A stretch of 64,000 bases of DNA from assembly GCA_045613385.1 (NCBI GenBank), contig JAZLAW010000022.1, positions 1 to 64,000 of the forward strand, given 5' to 3'. The translations under genes were made by a program, and so were the position numbers. A model generated the notes under the pieces. The model did no database searches and was not told the DNA's origin. It worked only from the letters and a program-made list of their open reading frames with translations. Positions 35,441 to 43,730 of the stretch are shown here, one piece after another. This DNA is from SIG565 sp045613385. Its GTDB lineage: Bacteria > Bacillota > Clostridia > Oscillospirales > Acutalibacteraceae. Numbering within the stretch: the stretch's first letter is position 1; every line of letters begins with the position of its first letter.

Positions 35441-36787
35441 ATGCCTGATGACCCTGGGAATTTAATTCTCAAAATTTTTCTTTTATTTGCCCTTATTTTA
35501 GTTAATGCTTTTTTCGCAATGAGCGAAATTGCAATTATCACTCTGAACGACGTTAAACTTCAGCGTATGGCTGAAGAAGGTAACGAAAAAGCCAAAAAGA
35601 TTTTAAAGCTTACTAAAAATCCGTCCAACTTTTTATCAACCATACAGATTTGTATAACCTTGGCAGGATTTTTAACTTCGGCAGCTGCCGCTGAAAGCTT
35701 TGCGGACCCTGTTGCTAATTTCTTGGCCGGGCTTTTACACATGAATCTTGTCCCTGCTTGGCTTTCCACCGCTTCACTCGTGCTTATAACTCTTATTATT
35801 TCGTTCTTCTCCTTGGTGCTTGGCGAACTCGCGCCCAAGAGAATTGCAATGCAAAAGTACGAGGCCATATCATTTAAAATAGCAGGTATACTTGTTTTCT
35901 TCAACGGTCTGTTTAAGCCGTTTGTTAAAATACTTTCTTTCTCTACCAATATTGTCGTTCGCCTTTTAGGTTTTGACCCAAATGCAAGTGAGGAAGAAGT
36001 TACCGAGGAAGAAATCCGTATGCTCGTGGATGCGGGTGAAGAAAAAGGCGTAATCGAAGAAAGTCAAAAGGAAATGATAAATAACATCTTCGAGTTTGAC
36101 GATATCATCGCCGCCGATGTTATGACACACCGTACCGATATTGAAGCGGTTGAAATGGGTGATGATTTCTCAGAAATTATCGATAAAACACTCAAAGCGG
36201 GTTATTCACGAATTCCCGTTTACGATGAAGACCTTGATAATATCAAAGGTATTGTTTATGTTAAAGACCTACTAAAGTATGTAGGAAAACCCGTTCCCAA
36301 AAGTTTTAAAATTTCTCACATTATGCGTGAAGCAGTATTCTTTCCCGAATCAAAACGCTGCGGTGATTTGTTCAGCGAAATGACCGAAAAGCACTTGCAG
36401 ATGGTTTTTGTATGTGATGAATACGGCGGTATCGCAGGACTTGTTACCATAGAAGACCTGCTTGAATCCATTGTTGGTAACATGCAGGATGAATACGATA
36501 ACGAAGATGAAGAAATTGAACAGGTTAATGAAACCACATTCAGTCTTGACGGTACTACCGACCTTGAAGAAGTCGAAGAAATACTCGACACTAAGTTCCC
36601 TGAAGGCGAATATGACACCATCGGCGGTCTTATAATGTCTGAACTTGGCAGAATACCAGGTGAAGATGAAAACCCGATAGTTGAGTTTTCCGGGTACAAG
36701 TTCACGGTTGAAGAAGTGGAAGAACGCAGAATCACACGCGTTACTGCAGAAAAGTTACCTGAAGAAAACGAAGAAAATGAAGATTAA
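35441..36787 (+). CDS. CNNM/CorC family membrane protein (hemolysin-related, DUF21-CBS-CorC)
   Basis: The 448-residue protein has an N-terminal DUF21/CNNM membrane domain of about four segments (to about 175, including FFAMSEIAIITLNDVKLQRM), a pair of CBS domains (about 210-330, with VMTHRTDIEAVE and VFVCDEYGGIAGLVTIEDLLE) and a C-terminal CorC_HlyC domain. The family includes magnesium exporters; older names call it hemolysin C. An acidic tail ends the protein. GGAG lies ten bases before the ATG. Confidence 0.92.
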   Translation: MPDDPGNLILKIFLLFALILVNAFFAMSEIAIITLNDVKLQRMAEEGNEKAKKILKLTKNPSNFLSTIQICITLAGFLTSAAAAESFADPVANFLAGLLHMNLVPAWLSTASLVLITLIISFFSLVLGELAPKRIAMQKYEAISFKIAGILVFFNGLFKPFVKILSFSTNIVVRLLGFDPNASEEEVTEEEIRMLVDAGEEKGVIEESQKEMINNIFEFDDIIAADVMTHRTDIEAVEMGDDFSEIIDKTLKAGYSRIPVYDEDLDNIKGIVYVKDLLKYVGKPVPKSFKISHIMREAVFFPESKRCGDLFSEMTEKHLQMVFVCDEYGGIAGLVTIEDLLESIVGNMQDEYDNEDEEIEQVNETTFSLDGTTDLEEVEEILDTKFPEGEYDTIGGLIMSELGRIPGEDENPIVEFSGYKFTVEEVEERRITRVTAEKLPEENEENED

Positions 36788-36831
36788 TAAAACCCCGCCG
36801 CAACTGATTAGTTGCGGCGGGGTTGTTTTTA
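36788..36831. terminator. Bidirectional terminator between the CNNM gene and galE
   Basis: AACCCCGCCGCAACT and AGTTGCGGCGGGGTT form a perfect 15-bp stem. T-runs follow on both strands, serving the two convergent genes. Confidence 0.92.
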
Positions 36832-36835
36832 GTTA

Positions 36836-37849
36836 TTATTCATTATAGCCGTTAGGATTGTTTTTCTGCCAATTCCAAGTATCGCGGCACATATCTTCGA
36901 TATTTCTTGTAGCTACCCAACCGAGAACTTCCTTTGCTTTTGTTGCATCGGCATAAACTTCATCGGGGTCACCGGGTCTGCGTGGGTCGATAACAAAAGG
37001 TACTTCTACCCCACTTGCCTTTTCAAATGCGTCTTTTAATTCTAAAACGCTCGTACCGTTGCCTGTTCCCAGGTTGAACTCCTGACACTCGGTGTTTTCG
37101 AGCGCCCAGTCAACCGCTTTAACGTGGCCGACTGCAAGGTCGCAAACGTGAATATAGTCACGCACACCGGTACCGTCTATTGTGTTATAGTCGTTACCGA
37201 AAACGTGTAGCTTATCGCGTCTGCCAACGGCTACCTGTGAAATATAAGGCATCAGGTTATTCGGGATACCCTTGGGGTCTTCACCGATTGTACCGCTCTC
37301 GTGTGCGCCGATAGGATTAAAGTAACGAAGTAATGCAATACTCCAAGTGTTATCAGACACATAAAGGTCGCGAAGCATTTCTTCAATAAACAACTTTGTT
37401 CTGCCATAAGGGTTGATAGCGCCTATCGGCATACCTTCTTTGAGCGGCATTTCTTTTGCTACGCCATAAACGGTAGCAGAAGAAGAGAAAACAAGACGCT
37501 TAACGGAAAATTCGCGCATAACTTCAAGTAAGTATATTGTACTGATAAGGTTATTATCATAATATTCAACAGGTTTTGCAACCGACTCACCTACCGCCTT
37601 AAGACCGGCAAAGTGAATTACAGCATCTATTTTATTTTCGCTGAATATTTTACGGAGAGCATCCTTATCTCTTACATCATTCTCGTAAAACTTAATCTCT
37701 TTACCAACGATTTTCTCAACGCGTCTGAGCGACTCAACGTTACTGTTATCAAGGTTATCGATAATTACAACATCATAACCCGCTTTAATCATTTCAATAC
37801 AGGTGTGGCTTCCTATATAACCCGCACCGCCTGTAACCAATACTGACAT
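36836..37849 (-). CDS. galE: UDP-glucose 4-epimerase
   Basis: Interconverts UDP-glucose and UDP-galactose through a bound NAD. The 337-residue protein has the glycine motif VTGGAGYIGSH, the catalytic Ser-Tyr-Lys triad (SSSATVYG and NPYGRTK) and the C-terminal substrate region (INPYGRTKLF... GTGNGTSVLEL). Length matches the family. Together with GalU it provides UDP-hexoses. Its own promoter lies just upstream. Confidence 0.95.
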   Translation of the reverse strand: MSVLVTGGAGYIGSHTCIEMIKAGYDVVIIDNLDNSNVESLRRVEKIVGKEIKFYENDVRDKDALRKIFSENKIDAVIHFAGLKAVGESVAKPVEYYDNNLISTIYLLEVMREFSVKRLVFSSSATVYGVAKEMPLKEGMPIGAINPYGRTKLFIEEMLRDLYVSDNTWSIALLRYFNPIGAHESGTIGEDPKGIPNNLMPYISQVAVGRRDKLHVFGNDYNTIDGTGVRDYIHVCDLAVGHVKAVDWALENTECQEFNLGTGNGTSVLELKDAFEKASGVEVPFVIDPRRPGDPDEVYADATKAKEVLGWVATRNIEDMCRDTWNWQKNNPNGYNE

Positions 37850-37880
37850 ACCAAGACTCCCTTTTGAACATATATGTTAT

Positions 37881-37909
37881 ATTATACTATCAAATAGTGC
37901 TGACTGCAA
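37881..37909 (-). promoter_or_regulatory. sigma-A promoter of galE
   Basis: On the minus strand, -35 TTGCAG (37904-37909) and -10 TATAAT (37881-37886) have a 17 bp spacer. The untranslated leader contains the 12-bp palindrome AACATATATGTT (about 37867-37878). Confidence 0.7.
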
Positions 37910-38014
37910 TAGTTTTAAAAAAATTTTTTAACAACATTTAGTACTTTTTCGGTAAAAAGCGATATTTTTTTCAAATTGTTGTGTTATTACCTGTTTTTGC
38001 AAAATTATGGTCGG

Positions 38015-38043
38015 TTTACAAGGCGAAAAATTTGTGATACAAT
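38015..38043 (+). promoter_or_regulatory. sigma-A promoter of dnaD-dnaI
   Basis: -35 TTTACA (38015-38020) and -10 TACAAT (38038-38043) have a 17 bp spacer, 30 bp before the dnaD start. Confidence 0.65.
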
Positions 38044-38072
38044 ATTCCTATATTATTTTTTAGGTGTATTTT

Positions 38073-39041
38073 ATGGAATATTATGTAAACCCCGCAAGCT
38101 TTCAAAGTGCCTTCACCCTACCGGGTGATGTTGCCGACCGGCATTTAAAACTTGCAAGTGCAACGCAACTTAAAGTAATTATATATTTTTTCCGCCATAT
38201 CTCAGCTAATAAGACTGCAGATGAAATGGCGGAAGAGCTTCGCATACCCAAAAGTGAAGTTGATGATGCTTTGCTTTACTGGTGCAATTCAGGTATTCTT
38301 ATGTCTAAAAACGCGCCTGAATTATCGCAAAATACCGCCGAAGAAAAGCCTAAAATCACCAAAAAGCCAATCACCGAAATGCCTACCCGCCGCGATGTTA
38401 CTGTTCGCGCGAGTACTGACGAACGTTTTGCTTTTCTTTTACGCGAATCACAGGTCAGATTTGGCAGACTGCTTAAGGATAACGAATCGCGCGTTCTGCT
38501 TTGGCTATATGAAGATGAAGGTATGGATGCTTCATTAATTCTTATGTTACTTGAGTATGCTAAGAATGAAAATAATTGTAATTTAGGTTTCATCCAGCGT
38601 ACCGCGGCAGATTGGATGAATAGGGGTATTACCACAATAACTGACGCCGAAAAACATATAACCAAGCTTTGCAACCAAAAAAATGCCTGGAAAATTGTCA
38701 AAACCGCATTTGGATTGGATGACAGAATGCCAAGCAGTAAGGAACTTGAAAACTCGGACAAATGGATAAATATATGGGGCTTTGACCGCGCTATACTTCG
38801 TTTGGCCTATGAACAATGTGTTGACACAAAATCTAAGTTTTCTATGGCGTATGTGGCAAAAATTCTCGAAAACTGGTATAACGGTGGAGTAAAAACCGAA
38901 AAAGATGCTCTAAATAAAATACAAAAAGGCAATTCTAAAGCTCAAGAAGAAAGTGATTTCGGTCACACTAAAGAAGAACTTGATTTAATAGAAAAACTAA
39001 TAAACGAAGGATATGGGGGAAAACCAAATAATGGGCTATAA
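38073..39041 (+). CDS. dnaD: DnaD-domain replication initiation protein
   Basis: DnaD helps load the replicative helicase in Firmicutes. The 322 residues have an N-terminal winged-helix part (SATQLKVIIYFFRHI... AEELRIPKSEVDDAL) and two DnaD C-terminal (DnaB_2) domains at about 120-190 and 205-275 (the second with KFSMAYVAKILENWYNGGVKT). The ATG at 38073 has AGGTG upstream. It overlaps dnaI by 11 bp, an arrangement repeated in many clostridial genomes. Two C-domains and pairing with the loader suggest it serves as both DnaD and DnaB. Confidence 0.88.
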   Translation: MEYYVNPASFQSAFTLPGDVADRHLKLASATQLKVIIYFFRHISANKTADEMAEELRIPKSEVDDALLYWCNSGILMSKNAPELSQNTAEEKPKITKKPITEMPTRRDVTVRASTDERFAFLLRESQVRFGRLLKDNESRVLLWLYEDEGMDASLILMLLEYAKNENNCNLGFIQRTAADWMNRGITTITDAEKHITKLCNQKNAWKIVKTAFGLDDRMPSSKELENSDKWINIWGFDRAILRLAYEQCVDTKSKFSMAYVAKILENWYNGGVKTEKDALNKIQKGNSKAQEESDFGHTKEELDLIEKLINEGYGGKPNNGL

Positions 39042-39993
39042 TAGTGAAACTTATTCGAAAGCGCTCAGAATTATTACCGAAAACGCACGAAAACGCGATA
39101 GCATATATAATAACGAACTTGAAAAGGTTTATGCAAACATCCCCGAACTTCAAAAAATAGATACAGTGCTTGGAAAAATCGGGTCTAAAGCGGCTATCGC
39201 TGCCCTTTCCGGTGATTTTTCAGGTCTTGAAATACTTAAAATAGAGTCCTCTACCCTGACACAAAGAAAAGACCAGATTTTAAGGGATGCGGGTCTTATA
39301 AAGCCCGAAGTCAACTGTAAAAAATGCTCGGACACCGGATATATAGACGGTAAATACTGCGACTGTGTCAAGATACTTGCAAAACAGATTACCTTTGAAA
39401 ATTTATCGAAACAAATGCCTATAACAAACCAGAAGTTCGAGAATTTCGATTTGAAGTTTTATTCTACCACACCCGATAAAAACGGTGTGGTGCCGAGAAA
39501 AGTAATGACAGGCATTCTCAAAATGGCAAGGGAATATTGTATTAATTTTAGCGAAAATTCAAAGAGTTTGTTGTTTATGGGAAACACGGGGCTCGGCAAA
39601 ACACATTTGTCTTTATCTATCGTATCCGAAATGGTTGAACGCGGATACGGTGTCATTTACGGCTCAGCGCAAAATTTATTCGCCGAAGTTGAAAAGGAAC
39701 ACTTTTCATACTCTGGCACAAATGATAAAATGGAAGCTCTGCTTAGTGTAGATTTACTCGTAATAGATGACCTTGGAACCGAGTTTTCCACAACGTTCAC
39801 ACAGTCGGTTTTCTATAATATTGTAAACACGCGTATCCTAAACCGCCGACCAACAATAATTAACACTAATCTTACGTTTGCCGAAATTGAGCAGAGATAT
39901 ACACCGCGTATCTCTTCGCGTTTTCTCGGCAATTATGAACTTATCAAATTTTTCGGCACCGATATAAGACAACAAAAAGCTCTACAAAAATAA
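39031..39993 (+). CDS. dnaI: Helicase loader DnaI/DnaC-like ATPase
   Basis: AAA+ ATPase that loads the DnaB-type helicase. The 320-residue protein starts with a helical domain and a four-Cys zinc finger (CKKCSDTGYIDGKYCDC, about 95-111), as in Bacillus DnaI, followed by Walker A (GNTGLGKTHLS), Walker B (LLVIDDLGTE) and an arginine-finger region (RISSRF). ATG 39031 is preceded by GGGGG; it overlaps the dnaD stop. Confidence 0.9.
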   Translation: MGYNSETYSKALRIITENARKRDSIYNNELEKVYANIPELQKIDTVLGKIGSKAAIAALSGDFSGLEILKIESSTLTQRKDQILRDAGLIKPEVNCKKCSDTGYIDGKYCDCVKILAKQITFENLSKQMPITNQKFENFDLKFYSTTPDKNGVVPRKVMTGILKMAREYCINFSENSKSLLFMGNTGLGKTHLSLSIVSEMVERGYGVIYGSAQNLFAEVEKEHFSYSGTNDKMEALLSVDLLVIDDLGTEFSTTFTQSVFYNIVNTRILNRRPTIINTNLTFAEIEQRYTPRISSRFLGNYELIKFFGTDIRQQKALQK

Positions 39994-40002
39994 TACATAT
40001 TT

Positions 40003-40034
40003 CACCCTTTAGTAGTTCAAACTATTAAAGGGTG
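40003..40034 (+). promoter_or_regulatory. Hairpin that sequesters the ribosome binding site of the 51-residue gene
   Basis: CACCCTTTAGTAGT (40003-40016) pairs with ACTATTAAAGGGTG (40021-40034) with one mismatch and a TCAA loop. The right arm contains AAAGGGTG, the only plausible Shine-Dalgarno sequence for the gene starting at 40040. It could also slow transcription after dnaI, though no strong T-run follows. Confidence 0.65.
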
Positions 40035-40039
40035 ATTTT

Positions 40040-40195
40040 ATGAAGGAATTATTGAACGAAAATCCTGAGTTCAAGGCATACTTTGACTCACTTCCAAAGT
40101 TTGTACAAGAGACATTAACACAAAGCACAAACTTTGGAAAAAGCGAAGAAGAGTTGCGCTCAATGGCCGAAAATTTAATGAAAAACGCAAAATAA
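40040..40195 (+). CDS. Small uncharacterised protein (51 residues)
   Basis: The frame begins MKELLNENPEFKAYFDSLP and ends SMAENLMKNAK. It is predicted to be helical and acidic in the middle, with no signal or membrane segment. The FDSLPKFVQETLTQS pattern recalls a group of small clostridial proteins that I recognise by pattern only; no function is known to me. It has a good start, codon use like its neighbours, a ribosome binding site inside a hairpin, and its own terminator, so it is likely a real gene. It follows dnaI by 46 bp. Confidence 0.7.
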   Translation: MKELLNENPEFKAYFDSLPKFVQETLTQSTNFGKSEEELRSMAENLMKNAK

Positions 40196-40224
40196 AAACA
40201 GAGTGCTCACACTCTGTTTTTTGT
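40194..40224. terminator. Bidirectional terminator after the 51-residue gene
   Basis: CAGAGTG - CTCA - CACTCTG, extended by A-T pairs, is flanked by A and T runs (TTTTTTGTTTT on the plus strand). It serves the small gene and the convergent phosphatase gene. Confidence 0.85.
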
Positions 40225-40225
40225 T

Positions 40226-40828
40226 TTATATATAATCTACCACTTCGACTATTCCGCTACGCTGATATAAAGAAGGGGTCACCATTATTGTATATCCCCT
40301 GCCGTTTTCGGTTGTCCACTGCAACAGGCTCTGCCGCGGTAATGCCGCCGCCGCCAAAAATGACATTATTGTACCACCGTGCATAAATACTGCCGCATCT
40401 GTTACATCATTTTCCATCATATCGCGGACAATAGTATTAATAGCAACGCATATACGCTTTACAAACTCGGTATTATCTTCGCCGCCAGGAGGCGCGGAAC
40501 GTTTACCGGAAGTCCATTCGGTATATTCGGGCAATATTTCAAGTTCGTTTGCTGTTTTTCCTTCAAACTCTCCGAAATCGTACTCTATTAAATCCGGAAC
40601 TACAAGTATCTCTCTGTCAGGATAAATAATCTTCGCAGTCTGTCTGCAGCGAAGCATCGGACTTGAATATATTTTTTGCACTTCGGGATACTCAAGGTTT
40701 TCTTTAAGCCTTGTGAGTTCGGCAACACCTTCCGGTGTTACAGGCAACTCAGTTCTGCCTATATACTGTCCTTTCAAATTACCATCGGTCATACCGTGGC
40801 GGATTAAATGAAGTTTATAAGTTTTCAT
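40226..40828 (-). CDS. Histidine phosphatase family protein
   Basis: The 200-residue protein has the phosphohistidine motif LIRHGMTDGNLKGQ near the N terminus, the family Arg (SPMLRCRQTAKI), the acid-base Glu region (EYDFGEFEGKTANELE) and a second His in VFMHGGTIMSFL. It is similar to alpha-ribazole phosphatase (CobC) and phosphoglycerate mutase-like enzymes, with no cobalamin genes nearby, so the substrate stays open. Its ATG overlaps the hemW stop by one base. Confidence 0.85.
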   Translation of the reverse strand: MKTYKLHLIRHGMTDGNLKGQYIGRTELPVTPEGVAELTRLKENLEYPEVQKIYSSPMLRCRQTAKIIYPDREILVVPDLIEYDFGEFEGKTANELEILPEYTEWTSGKRSAPPGGEDNTEFVKRICVAINTIVRDMMENDVTDAAVFMHGGTIMSFLAAAALPRQSLLQWTTENGRGYTIMVTPSLYQRSGIVEVVDYI

Positions 40829-41931
40829 TAAAATAACTCCTTAATAAATGAAGAAATAATACCATTGGAAACCAACATACCGTTTACGGTAAGTGAAATC
40901 GTTTGGTCTGTCACCCGGCACAAACCGTGCTTTTGATAAAATTTTGCTTTCTCAAAAATCTCTTTTGGCATATCTGTAGAAAAGCGTTCATAAAACTCTC
41001 TCCCGCTGATACCCTTTTTTAAACGCAATCCTAACATAATATACTCATCCATTCCGCCGCCTTCACCATCAGGCACGATGGCGGGATTTTGCAGATAAGA
41101 TTTTAAATCATCAGTATAATAAAAACGTTTGCCGTCCAAAAAAGAATGTGCCGCAGGGCCTATTCCGAGATACTCTCCGCACTGCCAATAATTACTGTTA
41201 TGTCGGCCTTCATATCCAAGTTTTGCAAAGTTCGATATTTCATAATGGTTATATCCGCTTTTCTCTAAAATTTCGTGGGTTAGCAGATATTGTTTTACCG
41301 ACATATCTTCATCGGGTAAAATAAGTTGCTCCTTTATTTTATACAAAGGAGTTCCCTGTTCGAGTTTTAGCATATAGGTGGAAATGTGCTCAGGTTTCAT
41401 AGATAAAATAAATTCAAGGCTCTTTTTCAGACTATTTTCACTTGAATTTGGCAAAGCAGTCATTAAATCAAGCGATATGTTATCAAATCCGCTATTCCTT
41501 GCTACAGCTAGCGCTTTCTCGGCATCAAGTACCGTGTGGCGTCTACCAAGTATTTTAAGCTCATCGGGGTTACCACTCTGAACACCGATAGACAATCGGT
41601 TACATCCTGTTTTTCTGAAATCTGCAAGTAATGTTTCCAGTTTGTCCCCTGGATTTACTTCTACAGTAATTTCGGCTCCGTCAGTAACGTTAAAATTTTT
41701 ACGTATGGCATCCATCAAGCGCCCGAGTTGAGCACCTGACATAATACTGGGTGTTCCGCCGCCTATATACACAGAAGAAACAGGACGGGCTATTTGCCCG
41801 CCCCATTTATTAACTTCATCAACCGTTTTATCTATATATTCTTTTAACAATTCGGTAGTAGCTACCGAATAAAAATTACAGTATGCGCATTTCTGCACAC
41901 AAAACGGTATATGAATATAAATTCCAAACAT
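40828..41931 (-). CDS. hemW: HemW-like radical SAM protein (heme chaperone family)
   Basis: The 367 residues carry the radical SAM motif CVQKCAYCNF (CxxxCxxC) close to the N terminus, GGGTPSIM and IEVNPGD-like EVNPGDKLE, and the HemW C-terminal domain (AAHSFLDGKRF, EYIMLGLRLKKGIS). The family was named after coproporphyrinogen oxidase HemN, but it is now linked to heme trafficking. ATG 41931 lies one base after the pduL stop; the frame is open further upstream into pduL but those starts are not supported. Confidence 0.9.
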   Translation of the reverse strand: MFGIYIHIPFCVQKCAYCNFYSVATTELLKEYIDKTVDEVNKWGGQIARPVSSVYIGGGTPSIMSGAQLGRLMDAIRKNFNVTDGAEITVEVNPGDKLETLLADFRKTGCNRLSIGVQSGNPDELKILGRRHTVLDAEKALAVARNSGFDNISLDLMTALPNSSENSLKKSLEFILSMKPEHISTYMLKLEQGTPLYKIKEQLILPDEDMSVKQYLLTHEILEKSGYNHYEISNFAKLGYEGRHNSNYWQCGEYLGIGPAAHSFLDGKRFYYTDDLKSYLQNPAIVPDGEGGGMDEYIMLGLRLKKGISGREFYERFSTDMPKEIFEKAKFYQKHGLCRVTDQTISLTVNGMLVSNGIISSFIKELF

Positions 41932-41932
41932 A

Positions 41933-42508
41933 TTAGTCAAGAATAATGCCTGTGCAACCGCCAGGAATTGCAGCTGCATTTGCTTCATCAGTATCAAGAT
42001 GCATCGCCAACTTGTAGCTAGAACTTACACGTGCAACTACATCATCGAAAACCAAAGCTCTGCCTTCGGTAGGAATTTTAACCGATACAATCTGCTTATC
42101 GGTAATGTTATACTTCTGGGCATCTTCGGGTGTCATATGTATATGACGTTTTGCTGCAATAACGCCTTCGGTAAGTTCAACTTCGCCGCAAGGTCCTACT
42201 AATTTACAAGCACCGCTATCCTTAACATCGCCTGATTCACGAATTGGAGCCTTAACACCGATTGAACGAGCATCGGTCAAAGAAATTTCCACCTGTGTTG
42301 ACGGTCTGCAAGGACCGAGAATAGATACGCCTGCAAGTTCCTTTTTAGGACCTACAACAGTTACGCGTTCTTCACAGGCAAACTGACCGGGCTGAGATAA
42401 ATCTTTTTTGGGTGTAAGTTTATATCCCTTGCCGAAAAGTGTTTCAAGGTCGGCTTCTGATACATGCACGTGACGTGCAGAAATTTCAACTAAAACTGTT
42501 TTTTCCAT
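41933..42508 (-). CDS. pduL: Phosphate propanoyltransferase, PduL family phosphotransacylase
   Basis: Interconverts acyl-CoA and acyl-phosphate; PduL enzymes work on acetyl-CoA or propionyl-CoA. The 191-residue protein has the metal-binding HVHV (ISARHVHVS) and a second HIHM (AKRHIHMTPED), and the family motif GPCRPSTQVEIS. No N-terminal encapsulation peptide or microcompartment shell gene is present, so it likely acts in the cytosol, possibly with acetate kinase for acetate formation downstream of PFOR. AAGGAG precedes the ATG. It leads the pduL-hemW-phosphatase operon. Confidence 0.92.
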   Translation of the reverse strand: MEKTVLVEISARHVHVSEADLETLFGKGYKLTPKKDLSQPGQFACEERVTVVGPKKELAGVSILGPCRPSTQVEISLTDARSIGVKAPIRESGDVKDSGACKLVGPCGEVELTEGVIAAKRHIHMTPEDAQKYNITDKQIVSVKIPTEGRALVFDDVVARVSSSYKLAMHLDTDEANAAAIPGGCTGIILD

Positions 42509-42542
42509 TTTTCATATCTCCTTAATAATTATTTACATTATT

Positions 42543-42570
42543 ATTGTACCACATTTTTCTATTATTTCAA
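42543..42570 (-). promoter_or_regulatory. sigma-A promoter of pduL-hemW
   Basis: On the minus strand, -35 TTGAAA (42565-42570) and -10 TACAAT (42543-42548) have a 16 bp spacer, downstream of the ferredoxin terminator. Confidence 0.65.
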
Positions 42571-42579
42571 CCATTTCGG

Positions 42580-42611
42580 CAAAAAAATAAAGGACGGTCA
42601 AGCCGTCCTTC
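42580..42611 (-). terminator. Terminator of the ferredoxin gene
   Basis: AAGGACGG and CCGTCCTT form an 8-bp stem; on the minus strand it is followed by TTATTTTTTT. It lies 11 bp after the ferredoxin stop. Confidence 0.85.
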
Positions 42612-42621
42612 ATTAAGTAAA

Positions 42622-42792
42622 TTATTCAGCAACGATTGCCTCAACAGGACAACCACCAGCACAGGCACCGCAATCAATACAAGCGTCAGCATCGATCACA
42701 TAACGCTCATCACCTTCGGCGATAGCTTCTACCGGGCAACCTGCTGCACAAGCACCACAGCTGATGCATTCTTCAGTAATTTTATAAGCCAT
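42622..42792 (-). CDS. 2[4Fe-4S] ferredoxin (clostridial type)
   Basis: This 56-residue electron carrier has two CxxCxxCxxxC motifs: Cys9, Cys12, Cys15, Cys19, and Cys38, Cys41, Cys44, Cys48. The two halves are internal repeats (CISCGACAAGCPVEAI and CIDCGACAGGCPVEAI). GGAGGTG lies eight bases before the ATG. It has its own promoter and terminator. It is a likely electron acceptor of the PFOR encoded at 31698-35243. Confidence 0.96.
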   Translation of the reverse strand: MAYKITEECISCGACAAGCPVEAIAEGDERYVIDADACIDCGACAGGCPVEAIVAE

Positions 42793-42816
42793 TCTCTACA
42801 CCTCCAATTTACTTAT

Positions 42817-42845
42817 ATTGTAACAAGTAGATTACTAAAAAGCAA
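42817..42845 (-). promoter_or_regulatory. sigma-A promoter of the ferredoxin gene
   Basis: On the minus strand, -35 TTGCTT (42840-42845) and -10 TACAAT (42817-42822) have a 17 bp spacer, about 25 bp before the start codon. Confidence 0.6.
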
Positions 42846-42860
42846 GTACTATTTTTTATT

Positions 42861-43715
42861 TTACTGATTTTCTGTATTATTGTTTTCCGGCTTTGGTTTT
42901 TTCTTTTTGCCCGATGAAATAAATTCCACTTCGCTTTTATGGATTTTTGTGGGTATTTCATTATCTTCTATCTTAACCATAAGGTTACCCGTTATCAGAT
43001 TAACATCAGATACAACACCAATGCCTGAATAGGTTTTTACTACCGAACCTATACCGGGAGTCGTCTTTATTAACTGTTCATACGCGTCCTGCTCGTACTT
43101 AAGACAACACATAAGTCTTCCGCAGGAACCCGAAATCTTTGTGGGGTTTAAAGATAATCCCTGTTCTTTTGCCATCTTTATCGAAACGGGTTGGAAATCC
43201 GATAAAAATCTTGAGCAGCAAAACGGTTGACCGCAAATACCGATACCACCGAGCATCTTTGCTTCATCTCGGACACCGATTTGTCTGAGTTCTATTCTTG
43301 TGTGTAATCTGGAAGCTAAATCTTTTACGAGTTCTCTGAAATCGACCCTGCCCTCAGATGTAAAGTAAAAAATAATTTTGCTCCCATCAAATGAATATTC
43401 CGCACAGGTAAGGCACATATCCAGCTTATGTTCTGCAACCAGTTCTTCGCAAATTGCCAAAGCTTCGATTTCTTTTTTGCGGTTTTCTTCCATTTTGGCA
43501 ATGTCCTTTTCGGTAGCAATACGGAGAACCTTTTTTAGCGGAGCAACTATTTTATTGTCCGGTACGAAATGACAGCCTTCACTGACATTTCCACACTCTG
43601 TTCCGCGGGATGTTTCAACGATTACATATTGACCTGTTTCGACTTTTTTACCATCAGGGTCAAAATAATAAATTCTGCCATCTTGTTTAAATTTAACGGC
43701 AACAACCTGTATCAT
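42861..43715 (-). CDS. ricT: PSP1 domain protein RicT (YaaT)
   Basis: In Bacillus, RicT forms with RicA and RicF a complex that carries [4Fe-4S] clusters and affects RNase Y, sporulation and biofilm. The 284-residue protein has the PSP1 domain with the conserved cysteines (GICGQPFCCSRFLSDFQPV and CGRLMCCLKYEQ) and a Lys-rich C-terminal tail. The neighbour upstream is holB, as in Bacillus (holB-yaaT). Confidence 0.9.
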   Translation of the reverse strand: MIQVVAVKFKQDGRIYYFDPDGKKVETGQYVIVETSRGTECGNVSEGCHFVPDNKIVAPLKKVLRIATEKDIAKMEENRKKEIEALAICEELVAEHKLDMCLTCAEYSFDGSKIIFYFTSEGRVDFRELVKDLASRLHTRIELRQIGVRDEAKMLGGIGICGQPFCCSRFLSDFQPVSIKMAKEQGLSLNPTKISGSCGRLMCCLKYEQDAYEQLIKTTPGIGSVVKTYSGIGVVSDVNLITGNLMVKIEDNEIPTKIHKSEVEFISSGKKKKPKPENNNTENQ

Positions 43716-43730
43716 ATTTTATCCTTTCCG

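Noticed and set aside
36000..36787. The acidic repeats in the CNNM C terminus as a tandem repeat
   Set aside because: They are low-complexity Glu/Asp codons, with no exact unit repeated.
37867..37878. AACATATATGTT before galE as a LexA box
   Set aside because: The spacing does not fit GAACNNNNGTTC, and galE has no reason to be SOS-controlled; it may be chance palindromic AT sequence.
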